Shown piece after piece: positions 49,001 through 61,659 of a stretch of DNA of 64,000 nucleotides (the stretch's first letter is position 1; every line of letters begins with the position of its first letter). Origin of the DNA: Mansonella perstans (taxonomy: Eukaryota > Nematoda > Chromadorea > Rhabditida > Onchocercidae). A program made the position numbers and the translations under genes. The notes under the pieces were generated by a model. That model was given only the letters and a program-made list of their open reading frames with translations, had not been told where the DNA came from and made no database searches. The stretch spans positions 310,001-374,000 of the forward strand of contig JBAMDO010000567.1 in the NCBI GenBank assembly GCA_037074765.1, read 5' to 3'.

Positions 49001-51814
49001 ATTGCAAAACTTTCACAGCTTTGTCTCTTCCATATAAGCAACAGAGCGAGCAGAAAGAAAGAAGCAGGAAAGCCTATTTCTATATTTTCTTTCTTGTTTT
49101 GATTCATTTGTTAGCAAACAAACACAAATATGACTGTATCATTGTATCAGAAAAGAAAATTAAAAGTACTTCAGATGAACATTGACTGAGAAAGATGCAA
49201 CATTGCTATGCAATTGTCAAATATCGGGCGAAACTTTGAATTTTCTTTCACTTTCCTTTTATCTCCATTGGATCCAACAGATTTTCCATTTGAAGAGATT
49301 CTTAGATGTTGTATTTATTATTGGGTTGAAACAAACAATGAGTTGAGCTAATCTTTCGGGTTTTAGTTCAAATTTTTCCAATTTGAACAAAAATGATCAA
49401 AACTTAAGGGTACATATAGTATATTTATCTTGTCTGACTCATCTTTTGTTTGATCAATGGATCAGTTAGTTTAACAAGAAGTGACCATAAAATGAAGGAT
49501 GAGTGGTTTATTGTTACTGTTAGGTAATCCTGACCTTTGTACATCAGTAGGAGATGATCTGATTTATATCCTTTTCATTTAAAATCAATGGAAATAGGCA
49601 TTCATTGAATAGTCTTTATTGTTCTACTAGAAATAAATTTGAATTACATTTCGTTGATTGAGATTTATTGAATTATTCTATAAAGTAAAGCAAATTTGAA
49701 ACATTCTTATTTTATCGTATCTGAGAAAAACAAAAGAAATTGAATTTAATTGAAATTGAGCTCAATATTTGAATCAATTTAATGCTGATGGATTTGATCA
49801 TCAAAATAGAATTGTTGTTCAATTAAATTATTGTACTCCTCCACAATTGGGTTTGATAATCGGTAGAAGTGAAAGGGGGTAGTAAAGGAAGAGGAGAAGG
49901 AATAGAGAAGTGCCCGTTAGTGTTGGTTTGTACCCCGTGCCCCCGTGATATCATTTGTTATTATCATTATTATTACGCGTCGGTAATGGGCCCATCTCAT
50001 GCTGCTCATGATTATTTCATGGTCTACAATAATAATTACAAACATTGAGAAATGAATGACTGAACTGTAATTTTTATAATATACTGTCATACAATTTATA
50101 TGAGATATGAGATAATTTTGTTACATATTTAAATTTAGTATTTTGAAATGATGAATTGATGAATTTTAATATTTATAATAGGCAATCAAAAGAAGTAAAT
50201 CTTAATATCAAAAATTTATATGAATCAGTAAAATTCGAAAGGAAAATAAGAGGAAGCAAACTTCCATACTTACTATGTACTGTTCAAATAGACAAGTTTG
50301 TCGAGAATTTGAATAGTTCATGTTGGAAGATGTTAAGGGTGAGAGGTAACAATAGAGGTGTCTATTGAAATTTTTGAAAAATTTATTCATTTGAAACCGT
50401 TCGAAATATTCTATTTCCTCCTTATTCCATATAATTGAAACTAATGTGAAAAATGAGATTTTATATGTTGTAAAGAATTATTTGAATTACTAAATGTTGG
50501 AAAGTTTCTACAATATTAATGCATTGATATCTTAACATCGAAAATTACTTGGGATATTTTACATACTATAAAGAATTATTTGGATCATTGAGCGTTGAAA
50601 AGTTTAATATTAATGCATTGATACCTTAACATTTACAGTTACTTAGAATATTTCAGATTTCTCGATATTCCATTGCTGATAATTTAGTGCTTTTTTAAAT
50701 AAATATATATATATATATATATATGGCTAATGTGAAATAACTGTAAAGGTTATTGAGTGATGGCGGCGAGGCATTTCAAAATTTCACGCTGATAACATCA
50801 TAGAAAAGGGTGTAGGGAGAACAGATTTGATGTTATCATCCCCATTAGTAGCATCAGTGTTTCAGACTTTGCTTTCTTCTTTCCAAATGTCGTTTCGCAG
50901 CATTTCATCGTCATACTAGTTGGTTGTTGTTAGTAATTCGTTAAAAATTCGAAGACGTTTGGAAAATGTGAGCAACTTTCTTAAAAATGATTTACTACTA
51001 CTTCTACTTTCACTAATTTTTCAAAAATCCCAATAGATTGGTAGACTGTTTTACAGTTATTTTATCCAATCTTTATAAGAAAATATTAACTCACTCTTGA
51101 ATCCTTTCTTGTTATCATTTTTTTTAAAAATTTCTCTACTAAATTAAATAAAATAAAAAGTTAAAAATTTATATTACTTTTGTGTGTATCACTTATTAAA
51201 GCTTAATGCAGACAAATTTTATTGTTTACTCTTTTGCTAAACGTTTACTTACATACAGCAAATATAAAAATGATTTGCAATAAAGAAATATTGATTTGCT
51301 CTTCAATTTATTTGTTTTCAAAAGAAACATAAAGAATTAAAACTTGTAAATGCGGTAGCTTAAAAAGCATTTACATTTTTTTTTTTTTTTTTCGTTATAA
51401 ATGAAATGTAGTCGTTGTCTTTTTAACAAAAATAAATCTTCTTTGTAACAATTCCCATTGCAATCATTGCATATATGTGTTGATTGGAGGAGGGGAGGGG
51501 ACTCATAGATGATTAAACTTAAACAAATTAAATTCGTCACTTTTTTCCCCGAATTCCCATTTGAAATTAAAGTTTCATTATGAGGATAAAAAAAGAAAAG
51601 AAGTTCAGTTAAGTATATATATATATACTTAAGCAAAAATAAATGCAATCCTATTTTAATTAATTTATAATAGGTAGCTTAATGTTTTTTTGTTACAGTT
51701 GAACATAGCAAAATTCATTTGAAATTTTCTAAATCATTAAAACTTTATTTAATACATTATTTATTTCATAAAATTTCAAGTGTCAAATAAGGACAAAAAA
51801 GTAAATGAACAAAC

Positions 51815-51840
51815 AAAAAAAAAAAAAAAAAAAAAAAAAA
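51815..51840. repeat. poly(A) tract, 26 bases
   Basis: Pure A run in gene-free DNA. Confidence 0.95.
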
Positions 51841-52497
51841 TGTCCTTCCATTTTAATGAGTTCACATTTCTTCCTCTTACTTATTACATAGAATTTTTAC
51901 TTGCAAAATTATTGAAATAATTAAAATTAATTTAAAAATTAACAAATAAAGTAATTAGTGGCTTAGAAAATAAATTAATGAAGTTGAAATTAAGATGAAA
52001 GAATATTTTTGTTTAAAATTTTTCTCTTTTTAGTAAAATTCCTCATGATTGTATGGTAACCTTGTCATATGTATAGTGAAAATGATTGCTCTTTAAAAGA
52101 TATTTTTTTTTTTTTTTTTTTTTTTATTATAAATGGCCGGAGTGTTAGTGTGATTTACGACGACGACGACCTAGCCGATTTTTAACAGTGGCACTGGCAA
52201 ATTCTCTTTCTGTTGGTATTTCTACTTTTTCCCTTTCTCTCTACATTTCTTTCTCTCTCTCCTTTTTTTTTTCATTGAGTTCATTTTTTTAATTCCTCAT
52301 TTTATCAATTTTTCAGAGGCAATTTTTGTCCTGCAAATAAACAAATAGTTTATGTGTCATACATTTTTGCCTGACATTTAAGATTTTCGTTACATCATAA
52401 TTGAGCATTTCCGTCATAAATTTTTATCCGATAAAATTTCGACGAAGGAGGAGGGAGGACTAACTGTTGTTTAATATACTCAGCTGTTATCGGATAC

Positions 52498-52612
52498 GAT
52501 AATGATGATAATGAACGATGATGATGATGATGATGATAATGATGATGATGATAATGATGATGATGATAATGATGATGATGATAATGATGATGATGATGAT
52601 AATGAACGATGA
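52498..52612. repeat. GAT/AAT array with 15-bp higher-order unit
   Basis: Units of GATGATGATGATAAT repeat across 115 bases. AATGAACGATGA occurs at both ends, so the array grew inside a duplicated word. Confidence 0.95.
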
Positions 52613-54289
52613 CAATTATAGTATTGAAAGGATATAAAAAACAGACGAGATAGTTTTATGATACCAATGTACAGTTGTAAAAATTGCTAGCGGAAATGTT
52701 TTGCAGCTAAGAAAAGAAAATAGAAATCGCCAAAAAAAAAAACGATGAATTTAAGCCTGTCACATTTAGAGCAATGCTTTTTTGTTTGAAATAGGAAAGT
52801 AGCAAAATTTAAAAATTTCCTTAAGGAACTGCTCTGAGCCGTTCTTTTTCAAAATCAATTTATAAAGTCGATTGATTAAAAAAAAAAAAAAAAAAATAAC
52901 ATAATGTTTGTCGCTTTAAATATTATCTCAAAGACAAACATTTAAACTTTGCAAAAAAATTGACTTATCAAAAAAATATTCTCCGTATAAAAGTATAATT
53001 GGTATGATCTTTCATTGTTTGTTACAGTAACTTTAAAAAAAAAGAAGAGAATAAGATGTATTTTTAGATTCTTATATTTGTATTAAAACTTTTAACATGT
53101 TCCTTATTTTCATGAATTAGTATTAACTATGGTCAATTATTGAATTTAATAGTTGAAATGTAGTCTAATTGACTAATTGAAATGTAGTCTAATTAGATTT
53201 AATAAATTATTATTGAACTTAATAATTGAAATTATTAGTTAATAGTCGGAAGAAAACTTAATAGTTGAAAAATTATTGAACTTAATAGTTGAAATGTAGT
53301 CTAATTAGACTTAATAATAATAATAATAATCTTTTAGGAGAATAAAATTGAGTAAATGAATCTGACGAATTGATTTATTTGTAAATAATTGCGATTTGTT
53401 TACTTTCAACAATACTTTCAGGATATGGGTGCATTTGCTACAAATACCCATATTTTAAATGAATCATCATATGAAGGGATATATTTTTTTTTGGAAGGTA
53501 TATTTGATATATCATCTTATTCTTTTCTTTTTTCTTTGCTTGAAATAATTGCAATTGCTTAAGTAATTGTACTCATTTATCAACTATCCATTTGTTAGTG
53601 TTTCCCAATTTTAAAATGATGTATTCTCGATCGATTTAATTCCACTTATCGATTCTTTATAGCTTAATTCTTCATTTATTTAGTGTTTTGATGAGTTCTT
53701 CTATTCATGATTCATTCTAGCTTAATTCTTCATTGATTCAGTATTCCGATGAAGTCTTCCATTCATGAACACTGCACAGATCAATCGGTAAAAGAAAGTG
53801 AAATGAAGTGAAGTTTATAGATTTTCTTCAACAAATTTTACAACTTTTAAATCTTTTAATACAGAATACTCCTTCAACATTTAATGATTTTAAGAGCAAA
53901 ATTTTCTTTTTTAGCAAATTAATTAATTAATAAATGAACAATTTGACACTTATGTGATATCGAGTAAAAAAAAAACGTTGAAGATGAACAAGTTGTTGTG
54001 ATCGATTTTAGTATTAGTAAAAACTAGAATTTTTCAACTATTTTCTTTCACTTCTAAAACTTTTTACTTCAAAAGAAGAAATTTATCCATTTTTTTTTTC
54101 ATCATAGCCAACTATATTACATGTAACTACAATGAATACTAATGATTAATTTCAGAGAAAATAATTTGTAACTTTTAATAGCAACAAACACACTCATTGC
54201 ATTACAAAAGAGTTTGATGATGGCTTAATTTGGAATTTGTTGCAATTTGTTTCAAAAATTTTTCACTTACAAACATACGTGTGCAGCAG

Positions 54290-54338
54290 CAAAATTTATT
54301 GATGTGTTAGGGAAACCGGTGTGTACGGTGGTTGTGAG
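54290..54338 (+). promoter_or_regulatory. candidate non-coding first exon/promoter island of the EGL-27-like gene
   Basis: A GC-richer island (about 54290-54600) lies 1.7 kb before the start codon of the chromatin-regulator gene. GGTTGTGAG/GTATGTATG at 54330-54347 is a textbook 5' splice site, and a strong acceptor (TTATTTTCAG, ending 56214) lies 66 bases before the ATG. A 5' UTR intron 54339-56214 is therefore plausible. The exon's 5' end is not defined by sequence. Confidence 0.3.
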
Positions 54339-54649
54339 GTATGTATGATTGCTACTACTACTACTACCTACTGATGGTGCCGGTGCGGATAACTATCTCG
54401 CCTTTGCCTGCCTTTCGCTGATCCTATTTTTCGCATCATCCACCCGGTGTGTTTGTTGTCTTCTTGTCGTTGTCGTCTGTCGAATATGCATGTGAAGAAT
54501 CTTTTCGTGTCTGTTCAACCCTTCGGCATTCTATTTGCTGCCCGAATTTTTAATCTTATGTTTGTGCTGTTTTGCCTTTTGTTGCTTATTGCACTATAAA
54601 TTTAACAAATCATAGATTTATTGATACGTGATTCCTTGCAACGATTATA

Positions 54650-54670
54650 TTTTTTTTTTTTTTTTTTTTT
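54650..54670. repeat. poly(T) tract, 21 bases
   Basis: Pure T run; further T or A runs follow at 55958-55977 (T20), 56688-56712 (T25) and 57022-57044 (A23). Confidence 0.95.
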
Positions 54671-56204
54671 CCCATAATACTTAATTTAAATTTTATTTCA
54701 TTATTGTTTAATTTTATTAATGAATCAAATTTTATAAAAGGATTAATTAAAAATAGTACAAATTAACATTTAATTATTATTATATTTCATTTCTTTGATT
54801 ACTTATAATTTCAAAATATTTTTAATTTATTCTGTCATCTAAATTGATTGTTTGTGACAAAAAGGAATAAGATATTTTGAGAAACTGGAACAGTTTTATC
54901 TTCGTATACGGTTTTTGTTGGCATGTTAAATCATGATAAGAATATGGATAAAACAAATTTGATCGGGAGTGGTATCTATCAATGAGAAAAGTAAACAAAA
55001 GTTTGTATTAAACAAATTGATAGATTTTGAACAAGCAATGGAAGTTATTTATTTAATCACATTATTTTACTATTTTTAATTTAGCTTGATAATTAAATTA
55101 ATTAGTAAAAAGTACGAATTGTGCATTATTTTCTACTTCATCAATGCTCGCTTAAAATAGCTACAAAGTGAATTTTTAGTTTTAATCTATTATAGGTAAT
55201 ATTTAAATAACATATAAGGAAATTAATGTTCTCATCTCTTCAACTCTCTTCAGGAGCATTTGTTTTTCGCTTCATAAAGGCCATTCGGCGATTTGTTATC
55301 ACTAGGCTCTTTCTTTCTGGCTAAATTGTCCATTAACCATTGTCTTTTGCTGCTTTATAAAATTGCATCTTATTATGCTTTAGCTCTCTGTTACTCATTG
55401 CATATTTATTTACCTTTTAATCACCATTCATTTATTTTGTTTTTCTAAGCAAATATAACACTCTAATTGTCGGTCCGAAAAAAAAATGAATGAAGCAATG
55501 ATTTCATAGGCACTTTTTACTGCAAAGTGTTTCCGATAATGAATCAGAAAAGATATACTTTAGCTTTGCGGCGCTATTATTATTTCCATTAAAAGGCTAT
55601 TTCAAATTAATTGATTTAGAAATTTCCGCTTTATTTGAATATTTTTTGATTTATTTTTAGTAAATGAGAAAAAAATAAACTTTGTAGTAATTATAATTAA
55701 GTTTTGTCAATATTTGCTCAAATTAGCTATCATTATAAAATATCAATCAGCATTTAATGAATATTGATAATTTGTAGTGTTATTTTATTGTGATCATTTA
55801 CATAGAATGAAACTTTGTTTAAAACAACAGTAATTCCTATATACCCAAACTGATAAGTCGATAAGGCAATTATAGAAGGAACTAACTGATAACAAAATTC
55901 CTATTAGCAAATGTTTAGTGAATAACACAATTTTTTATTGAACAATTCAATTGAATGTTTTTTTTTTTTTTTTTTTTAAGGCATTATTCTATTTGATCGC
56001 TACTATTTTGCTTTATTATATTATAGTGGGATATAATTGTAAATGAATTGTTTATTTGATTAACTTATTTTATGATATTTTTTTAATTGATTTTTGTATC
56101 AGCTCTATTATTATTGTTGTTGTTTATTTCACGAATTTATTTCGTTCTCCATTTGACGCGTTAAAAGAAAAAAATTTTAACAGTTTAAAAAATTGATTTG
56201 CCAT

Positions 56205-56214
56205 TTATTTTCAG
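56205..56214 (+). promoter_or_regulatory. acceptor site before the EGL-27-like start codon
   Basis: TTATTTTCAG, a perfect nematode 3' splice signal, 66 bases upstream of the ATG. It would serve either spliced-leader addition or a cis-spliced 5' UTR exon. Confidence 0.5.
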
Positions 56215-56280
56215 GATTAAAAATTTGTAATTACTGTAAAATAGAAGAAAAAAAAAAAGAATAGAACAAGAGAGAGGATA

Positions 56281-58746
56281 ATGGTAGAAGAGGATGAAAC
56301 GGCCGGTAAAACACCAGAGGAATGTCGAGATCTTGGATTATGGGAAGTGGATTTGGTCTATTATAGTCTCAACGGAAACAATAAGGTTAAAAATACATCA
56401 TATTTCTGAAATGAGGTGACAATAGGATGAGCAAATTGAATGTGAGGAAATAGGTGCGTAAAATTGGTTTAGTTAATAGGCAACTGTAAAATGCATATTA
56501 TTTAGTGTACAACAATAAATAACAATATTTTATTTATAGTGAATTTTATATAATCGTAACTTTTAAGTTACGTTTAGAAATTGTAAACTTTTTAAAATAC
56601 TTCTTAACTGTTGTAAAATTATTTATATTCTTATTTACGACGAGAAAAGATACCTATATCTATAGAAATGTTATTTGATACCGCAAGTTTTTTTTTTTTT
56701 TTTTTTTTTTTTCTTGCTTTTACCGTACAAAATTGAAAGGAACACCGCTATTAAGAAGGAGAACATAATTGAGAGGATTTGTGACCTGGGTCTAACATAA
56801 CCTATTATTGTTGATTGCCAGTTGACCTTTCTTTATTCATTGATTTTTTCCGATAAATGTAATGATGACACGTTTTGAAAAAGAGCAGCGCTTTTTAATC
56901 TAAATTAGAATCCTCTAGATTTTAATTCAAGAAAGATACGATTTTTCCAAAACTAGTTTAGGTATTACAAGCCATTTTCATTTCGATAACTTTTGAAAAC
57001 ATACTGAATGTAAAATTGATTAAAAAAAAAAAAAAAAAAAAAAAGTGAAATGAATTTTCCTTTTTTTTATAATGTAGTATGAATTTTGTTATATATTAAT
57101 AAATTAAAAATTTTAGAGACCATTGTTATTGTGAGTTATTGTGACTAAAATTGCTTTCACAGCTATTCCAAAATCTTTTTATTCTATCATTCTTCTGACA
57201 ATCAATCATAGCGAAAGTTTTGTTGAACAAAAAAGAGAGTTTTAAATGATTTATCAATTATTTTATTCTAAAAAGGAATAAAACAGTTTTGCTTTTTCAG
57301 CAGTGTTTTTACCTTTTAATTTCTAATTTTTCGTTTTTAACTTCTTTTTCAATCCATTCATCTTAATGCACCTAGAAATAAAAATCTTTTGAAGCAATGT
57401 AAATCTCATGACCTCTGATCTCACTCATGCTATTAGCTGTTACAAAGTTTGTAGTGGCAGTAGCAGCTGATCTAATATAATTGAATCAAAAATCATTTGA
57501 CGAAGATCACTATTCGTTTTCTGGTATATCTCGATGGAATAAATATATTTTCAGGGGGATTCAACGAAAAATAAGCGTGGGAAAGCCTACAAAGCTCGAA
57601 GTGATAGTGAATACAAATGTTTCGAAGCACATGACGGGATGCTTTATCGACCGGGCGATCATGTTTTCATCGAAGTATCCCAGTGTGATCCATATTATAT
57701 TGGAACAATTTCAAATTTTAAAATGGTACTTCCTTAATTCATTCAGATGTTCATATCGAAAAAGTAATATTAAAAAGAAAATTTTATTAATATGCGTATT
57801 GACTCGGCGCATTAACCTTCCAGCAAACCTAAATCATTTTCAAAATAATCGTCAAATATTTCACTGCACTCACAAAATGTTTTTTTTAACTCGGATGCTT
57901 GCTGAAACAATGACTTTTTTTTAACTGCACAAAGCGGAATGTTTTATGGCTTTTTAAAATTGTTTTTAAAAATAGCATTGATCGACAGGGGTGATGATTA
58001 ATTGTGAATCTCGCTATTATTTTTCTATGTTTAATCAAAACTCGAGTTCGCCGGTATTCATGTTGCTGGCATTAATATTGATAGTTCATGAAGATTAAGA
58101 AAGATAGTATGTAGTGCTGTTGGTGCCAGTGAGTTTTATCAGCGCAAGATTTTATCCCTGCTTGCAAGAAAATACCCGGAGGGCTATAGTTCTATTAAAC
58201 TTTATAATTGGGTTGATGAAATAGAATTTGAACAACAACTTAAATGTTGGAAATTATACTGAAAAAAAATGAAAATTTTTGGAAACGGTGCTTTTGCACG
58301 TTTTTCAATTATGCGTTAGCGTATTTTTTTTGATTTTTTAATGAAATAATAGCAGCTTGTTTTACGTCAAGTATAATATTTGATGAAACTTAAATACTAC
58401 CAGTCTCTGTCATTTCCGACAGGATTACCTATGTTTCAGAGATTCGATAAAGAATAAAGTCGAAGCTTGCGATTTTTTCAACTTCGCATGTGTAATAGAT
58501 TAGAATATAATTCTGTGTTATATAATTATAAATAGGCAAGTTATTTTTGCAGACAAAACGCGATCAATTGTCGGTAAAAGTTACGCGATTCTACAGACCA
58601 GAAGATGTCCCTGAGGATAGTTACTCATTGTTACTCCAAGATCGACAGGATGATACATCGCTCAATCATACTGTGATGGCTGCAATGCAAACTCGAGAAT
58701 TATTTTCTTCCGAAATCTCATCCGTCCATCCCATCTGTCATCTCAG
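56281..58746 (+). CDS. egl-27: EGL-27/RERE-type chromatin regulator, 5' part (BAH domain), continues past window
   Basis: Nuclear co-repressor family (BAH, ELM2 and SANT domains; deacetylase-associated). Exons seen: 56281-56385 (35 codons), 57555-57725 (57 codons) and 58553-58746 (64 codons plus 2 bases), all with matching phases, giving 156 residues so far. The N-terminus is acidic (MVEEDETAGKTPEECRDLG). Exon 2 has a basic/polar linker, then GMLYRPGDHVFIEV (63-76) and CDPYYIGTISNFKM, the start of a BAH domain. Exon 3 reads KRDQLSVKVTRFYRPEDVP (94-112), then LLLQDRQDD and TRELFSSE (139-146). This matches the RERE pattern KRDxLxxxVxxxYRxxxVP...QDR...RELF better than MTA1-type BAH domains. The expected rest of the BAH domain, ELM2 and SANT exons are not in the window. 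The gene symbol is by homology. Intron 3 exceeds 5.2 kb and holds minisatellites. Confidence 0.85.
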
Positions 58747-60628
58747 GTTTGTTCCAATTTTCAATTTTTTTACCAAGTTATTTGTCCACTAATATGTGTC
58801 CTTGTTAATCTCTTCAACATTCAATTTATATCTTTAACTTCTTTTTCTTTCCTTTCAAAAATTTAATACTTTTTGAATTGATTGGAAGAAATTAAAAGGT
58901 TTAAATTAAGAAACACTGAATGAATCAGCAGTGAAGGGTTGAATCAGTAGTGCCTACAGGTATAATAATACTAGAAATAAGCAATGAGAAAGAAGAATTG
59001 CTATCAATCTAAAATACCTGTTATCGATTGTCATCTTCATTAAGTAAACGACCTAAAAATTTTCAATTATATGAGATGGAATTTAATGAGATAAATTGCT
59101 GCGACGTATTTACTTATAGCAATTTGTAGAAAGCAATGTTGCTAAATATGTGTAGGAACATTGCATCTGTCAAATCTTATAAAAGTTCAGGTGGCAAATT
59201 TCACTTATATGTGCAGATAAATACTGCGCAATAGAGAAAGATGAATAGACGAATCGGACGGCGTGGGAAGAAAAAGAATATATATATATATATAAGAATA
59301 ATGAGTATTGATACATACAGAAAGAAGAACGCTATTTATCCTAATACGATGTATAATGATTACCTGAAAAGCAAATACTAGAAAGCCTTTCATATCGTTG
59401 ACATTGCTGCCAATAAGCTTTATCTATCGGTGATATCTGATAGAAGAAAGGCTTCATTCGTTGACAATACTACCAATCGGCTTCATCTATTGGTGATAGT
59501 ATCAGATATTACGTTAGCCTTTAAAAGACGCAAAAAAAAACCATCTTTAAACAGCTGTGTAATGCGCTTTATCTAACTTTATTTCAGTAGTCACTATTGC
59601 GATACGGCATTTCAGATTGGACAAAAATACTGTCAAATAATAAATAGCCTTTTAGGAATATAAATTAGAATTTTCATGTTATCAATTTCATTTGCATTTT
59701 ATTAATTTTTTATAATATTACAGCATACAAATAAATATTGAAATGCAATTTGCATGCATTTTATTACTAATTTTAAATTAATTTAATTTTTAGTATTTGG
59801 TTAATTATAATTTCGAATGTTAGAAAGAGATAGAATTAAGCAATGATAGAGAGAGAATAGCTGATAGCAAAGAAAAAAAAAAAAAAAAAAAGCAAAAAGA
59901 ATTTATTGGACTCGATTTGATGATGAAGGAAAAATTGTGTTCATTCATCGTTTCAGTTGGGCCAAATATCATTGGGCATCATAAATTTATACTAGAAGAA
60001 TGGTTGATTGATGCATTGCTGCTACGAAAGAATTTATATATAGCCTGATGGAAATTAAGGAATCGAGAAAGAGAATTAGAGAGAGAGAAAGAGGGAAAAA
60101 ATTTGGAAAAAAAAAAATGATTAATAGATATTCATAAACGAATTTCTCGATATACCTTTGTGTATTATTCAAAAAATTGCTGTGTTAGAATAGCAATCTA
60201 CATCATTTCACTAAAATTTCTATGGGTAAAATATATGCGCAACTATTGGTTTTTCAAATTTTTTTTTTTTTTGAAAATGAGATTATTAACTTAGATTATA
60301 TTTTACTTAAGCATTCATTGCTTTTATCCTTACTTACCTTTACTTATTCATTCATTCATTCATTCATTTATTTGTAAGCTAAGATTTCTTCTACTTGCAT
60401 CAATCACTTTGTTGACTGCGAAATGTTTGTGTTGCTTAGCTTAGATATCTATCTATCTCTCGTCTAGTCACAATGCTTCTTCATATAATTGATTAATTAT
60501 AGTAATAAATGATTGATTATATTAAAATCAAGAAAATGGGAGAAATGTCAAGAAGCAGTAATTCATTGAATTGAAATATTAGTCTGGTCTTAGATAATTT
60601 CCTAGATGATTGTGTGTTATTGCAGTAG
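58747..60628. other. start of a long intron of the EGL-27-like gene
   Basis: No exon recognised. Holds a diverged 63-bp tandem duplication (about 59383-59510), (TA)n 59276-59294, A19 59873-59891, a GA-rich tract near 60065-60098 and (ATTC)n near 60340-60368. Confidence 0.55.
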
Positions 60629-61198
60629 ATAGTAGTATGATAGGAAACGATAGCGTGTCATCAGAAGGAACTGTAGATGCTCGTCAGTATGATAGAAGAC
60701 GATAGCGTGGTCATGAGAAGGAACTGTAGATGCGTGGCCATCAGAAGGAACTATAGATGCTGGTCAGTATGGTAGAAGATGGTAGCGCGGTCATCAGAAG
60801 CAACTGTAGATGCGTGGTCATCAGAAGGAACTGTAGATGCATGGTCATCAGAAGGAACTATAGATGCTGGTCAGTATGGTAGAAGATGGTAGCGCGGTCA
60901 TCAGAAGCAACTGTAGATGCGTGGTCATCAGAAGCAACTGTAGATGCGTGGTCATCAGAAGGAACTGTAGATGCGTGGTCATCAGAAGGAACTGTAGATG
61001 CGTGACCATCAGAAGGAACTGTAGATGCGTGGTCATGAGAAGGAACTGTAGATGCATGGCCATCAGAAGGAACTGTAGATGCGTGGTCATCAGAAGGAGG
61101 CGTAGATGCGTGGCCATCAGAAGGAACTATAGATGCTGTCAATATGGTAGTAGGAGACGATAGCGTGGTCATCAGAAGGGACGATAGATGCGTGGTCA
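60629..61198. repeat. 27-bp minisatellite with higher-order spacer
   Basis: Units of GTGGTCATCAGAAGGAACTG plus TAGATGC, many copies with point changes. They are broken four times (around 60683, 60763, 60870 and 61138) by a spacer beginning GTCAGTATGGTAGAAGATGG or a shortened version. The unit length divides by three, so several frames on both strands stay open. The minus-strand frame reads a DHASTVPSD-type nonapeptide repeat, the plus-strand frame CRCVVIRRN. It lies inside the intron; coding use is unlikely. Confidence 0.95.
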
Positions 61199-61364
61199 GA
61201 ATAAATGTTAGTCTGTGATGGATTGATGAATGGTTAAATGATAATAACAGCGATAAAAAGATAGATAAGAGAAGATTAGAGCGATGAGAAGCGATTGGTT
61301 CAGTGTTGCAAAAGCAGTACCGGACATGAATTTAAAATTTATGATTATTACAATTAAAAGAAAT

Positions 61365-61623
61365 AAGAGAGAGTGAAAGCAAGAGAGTAAAAGGAAAGAA
61401 AGAGAAGAGAAGAGTGAGAGAAAGAGAGAGATGAAGAGTGAAGCGCAATATACTTACTATATTGATCATGGTTTTATTGTTTTGTTGCTTTCATCCTTCT
61501 CACTCTTCTCTCTCTCTCTCTCTTGCTCTATCTTTCTCCTTTTTTTACTCTTTTTCTTTCTTTCTCTTCTTCCCTAACAACTATCTAAATGTCTTTTCTT
61601 CTTTCGTATTCCTCTATAATACT

Positions 61624-61657
<34 letters not shown>
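61365..61657. repeat. purine tract, facing pyrimidine tract and A29
   Basis: A GA-rich block (about 61365-61437) is followed by a CT-rich block (about 61486-61575), which contains the reverse complement of a 14-base core (AGAGAAGAGTGAGA). A29 follows at 61629-61657. Strand asymmetry of this sort can form hairpins or triplexes. An 82-codon frame across it is Ser/Leu/Phe/Lys low-complexity and not credible. Confidence 0.85.

Positions 61658-61659
<2 letters not shown>

Larger units (their letters stand above)
49001..54289. other. gene-free stretch with repeats and small GC-richer islands
   Basis: No assignable protein gene. GC-richer islands occur near 49860-50010, 50750-50930 and 52130-52200 (the last with a CGACGACGACGAC run). 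Repeats: a diverged duplication of about 106 bp at 50461-50660; (TA)n 50704-50724; A26 51815-51840; T23 52103-52125; A19 52878-52896; reiterated AATAGTTGAAATGTAGTCTA words at 53140-53330; a 58-bp duplication at about 53659-53775. Confidence 0.5.

Noticed and set aside
48763..49107. Overlapping minus- and plus-strand frames across the CA array
   Set aside because: Low-complexity artefacts of alternating dinucleotides.
57481..57924. 147-codon plus-strand frame overlapping exon 2 of the EGL-27-like gene
   Set aside because: It is in a different frame from the BAH-encoding exon and is a shadow of it.
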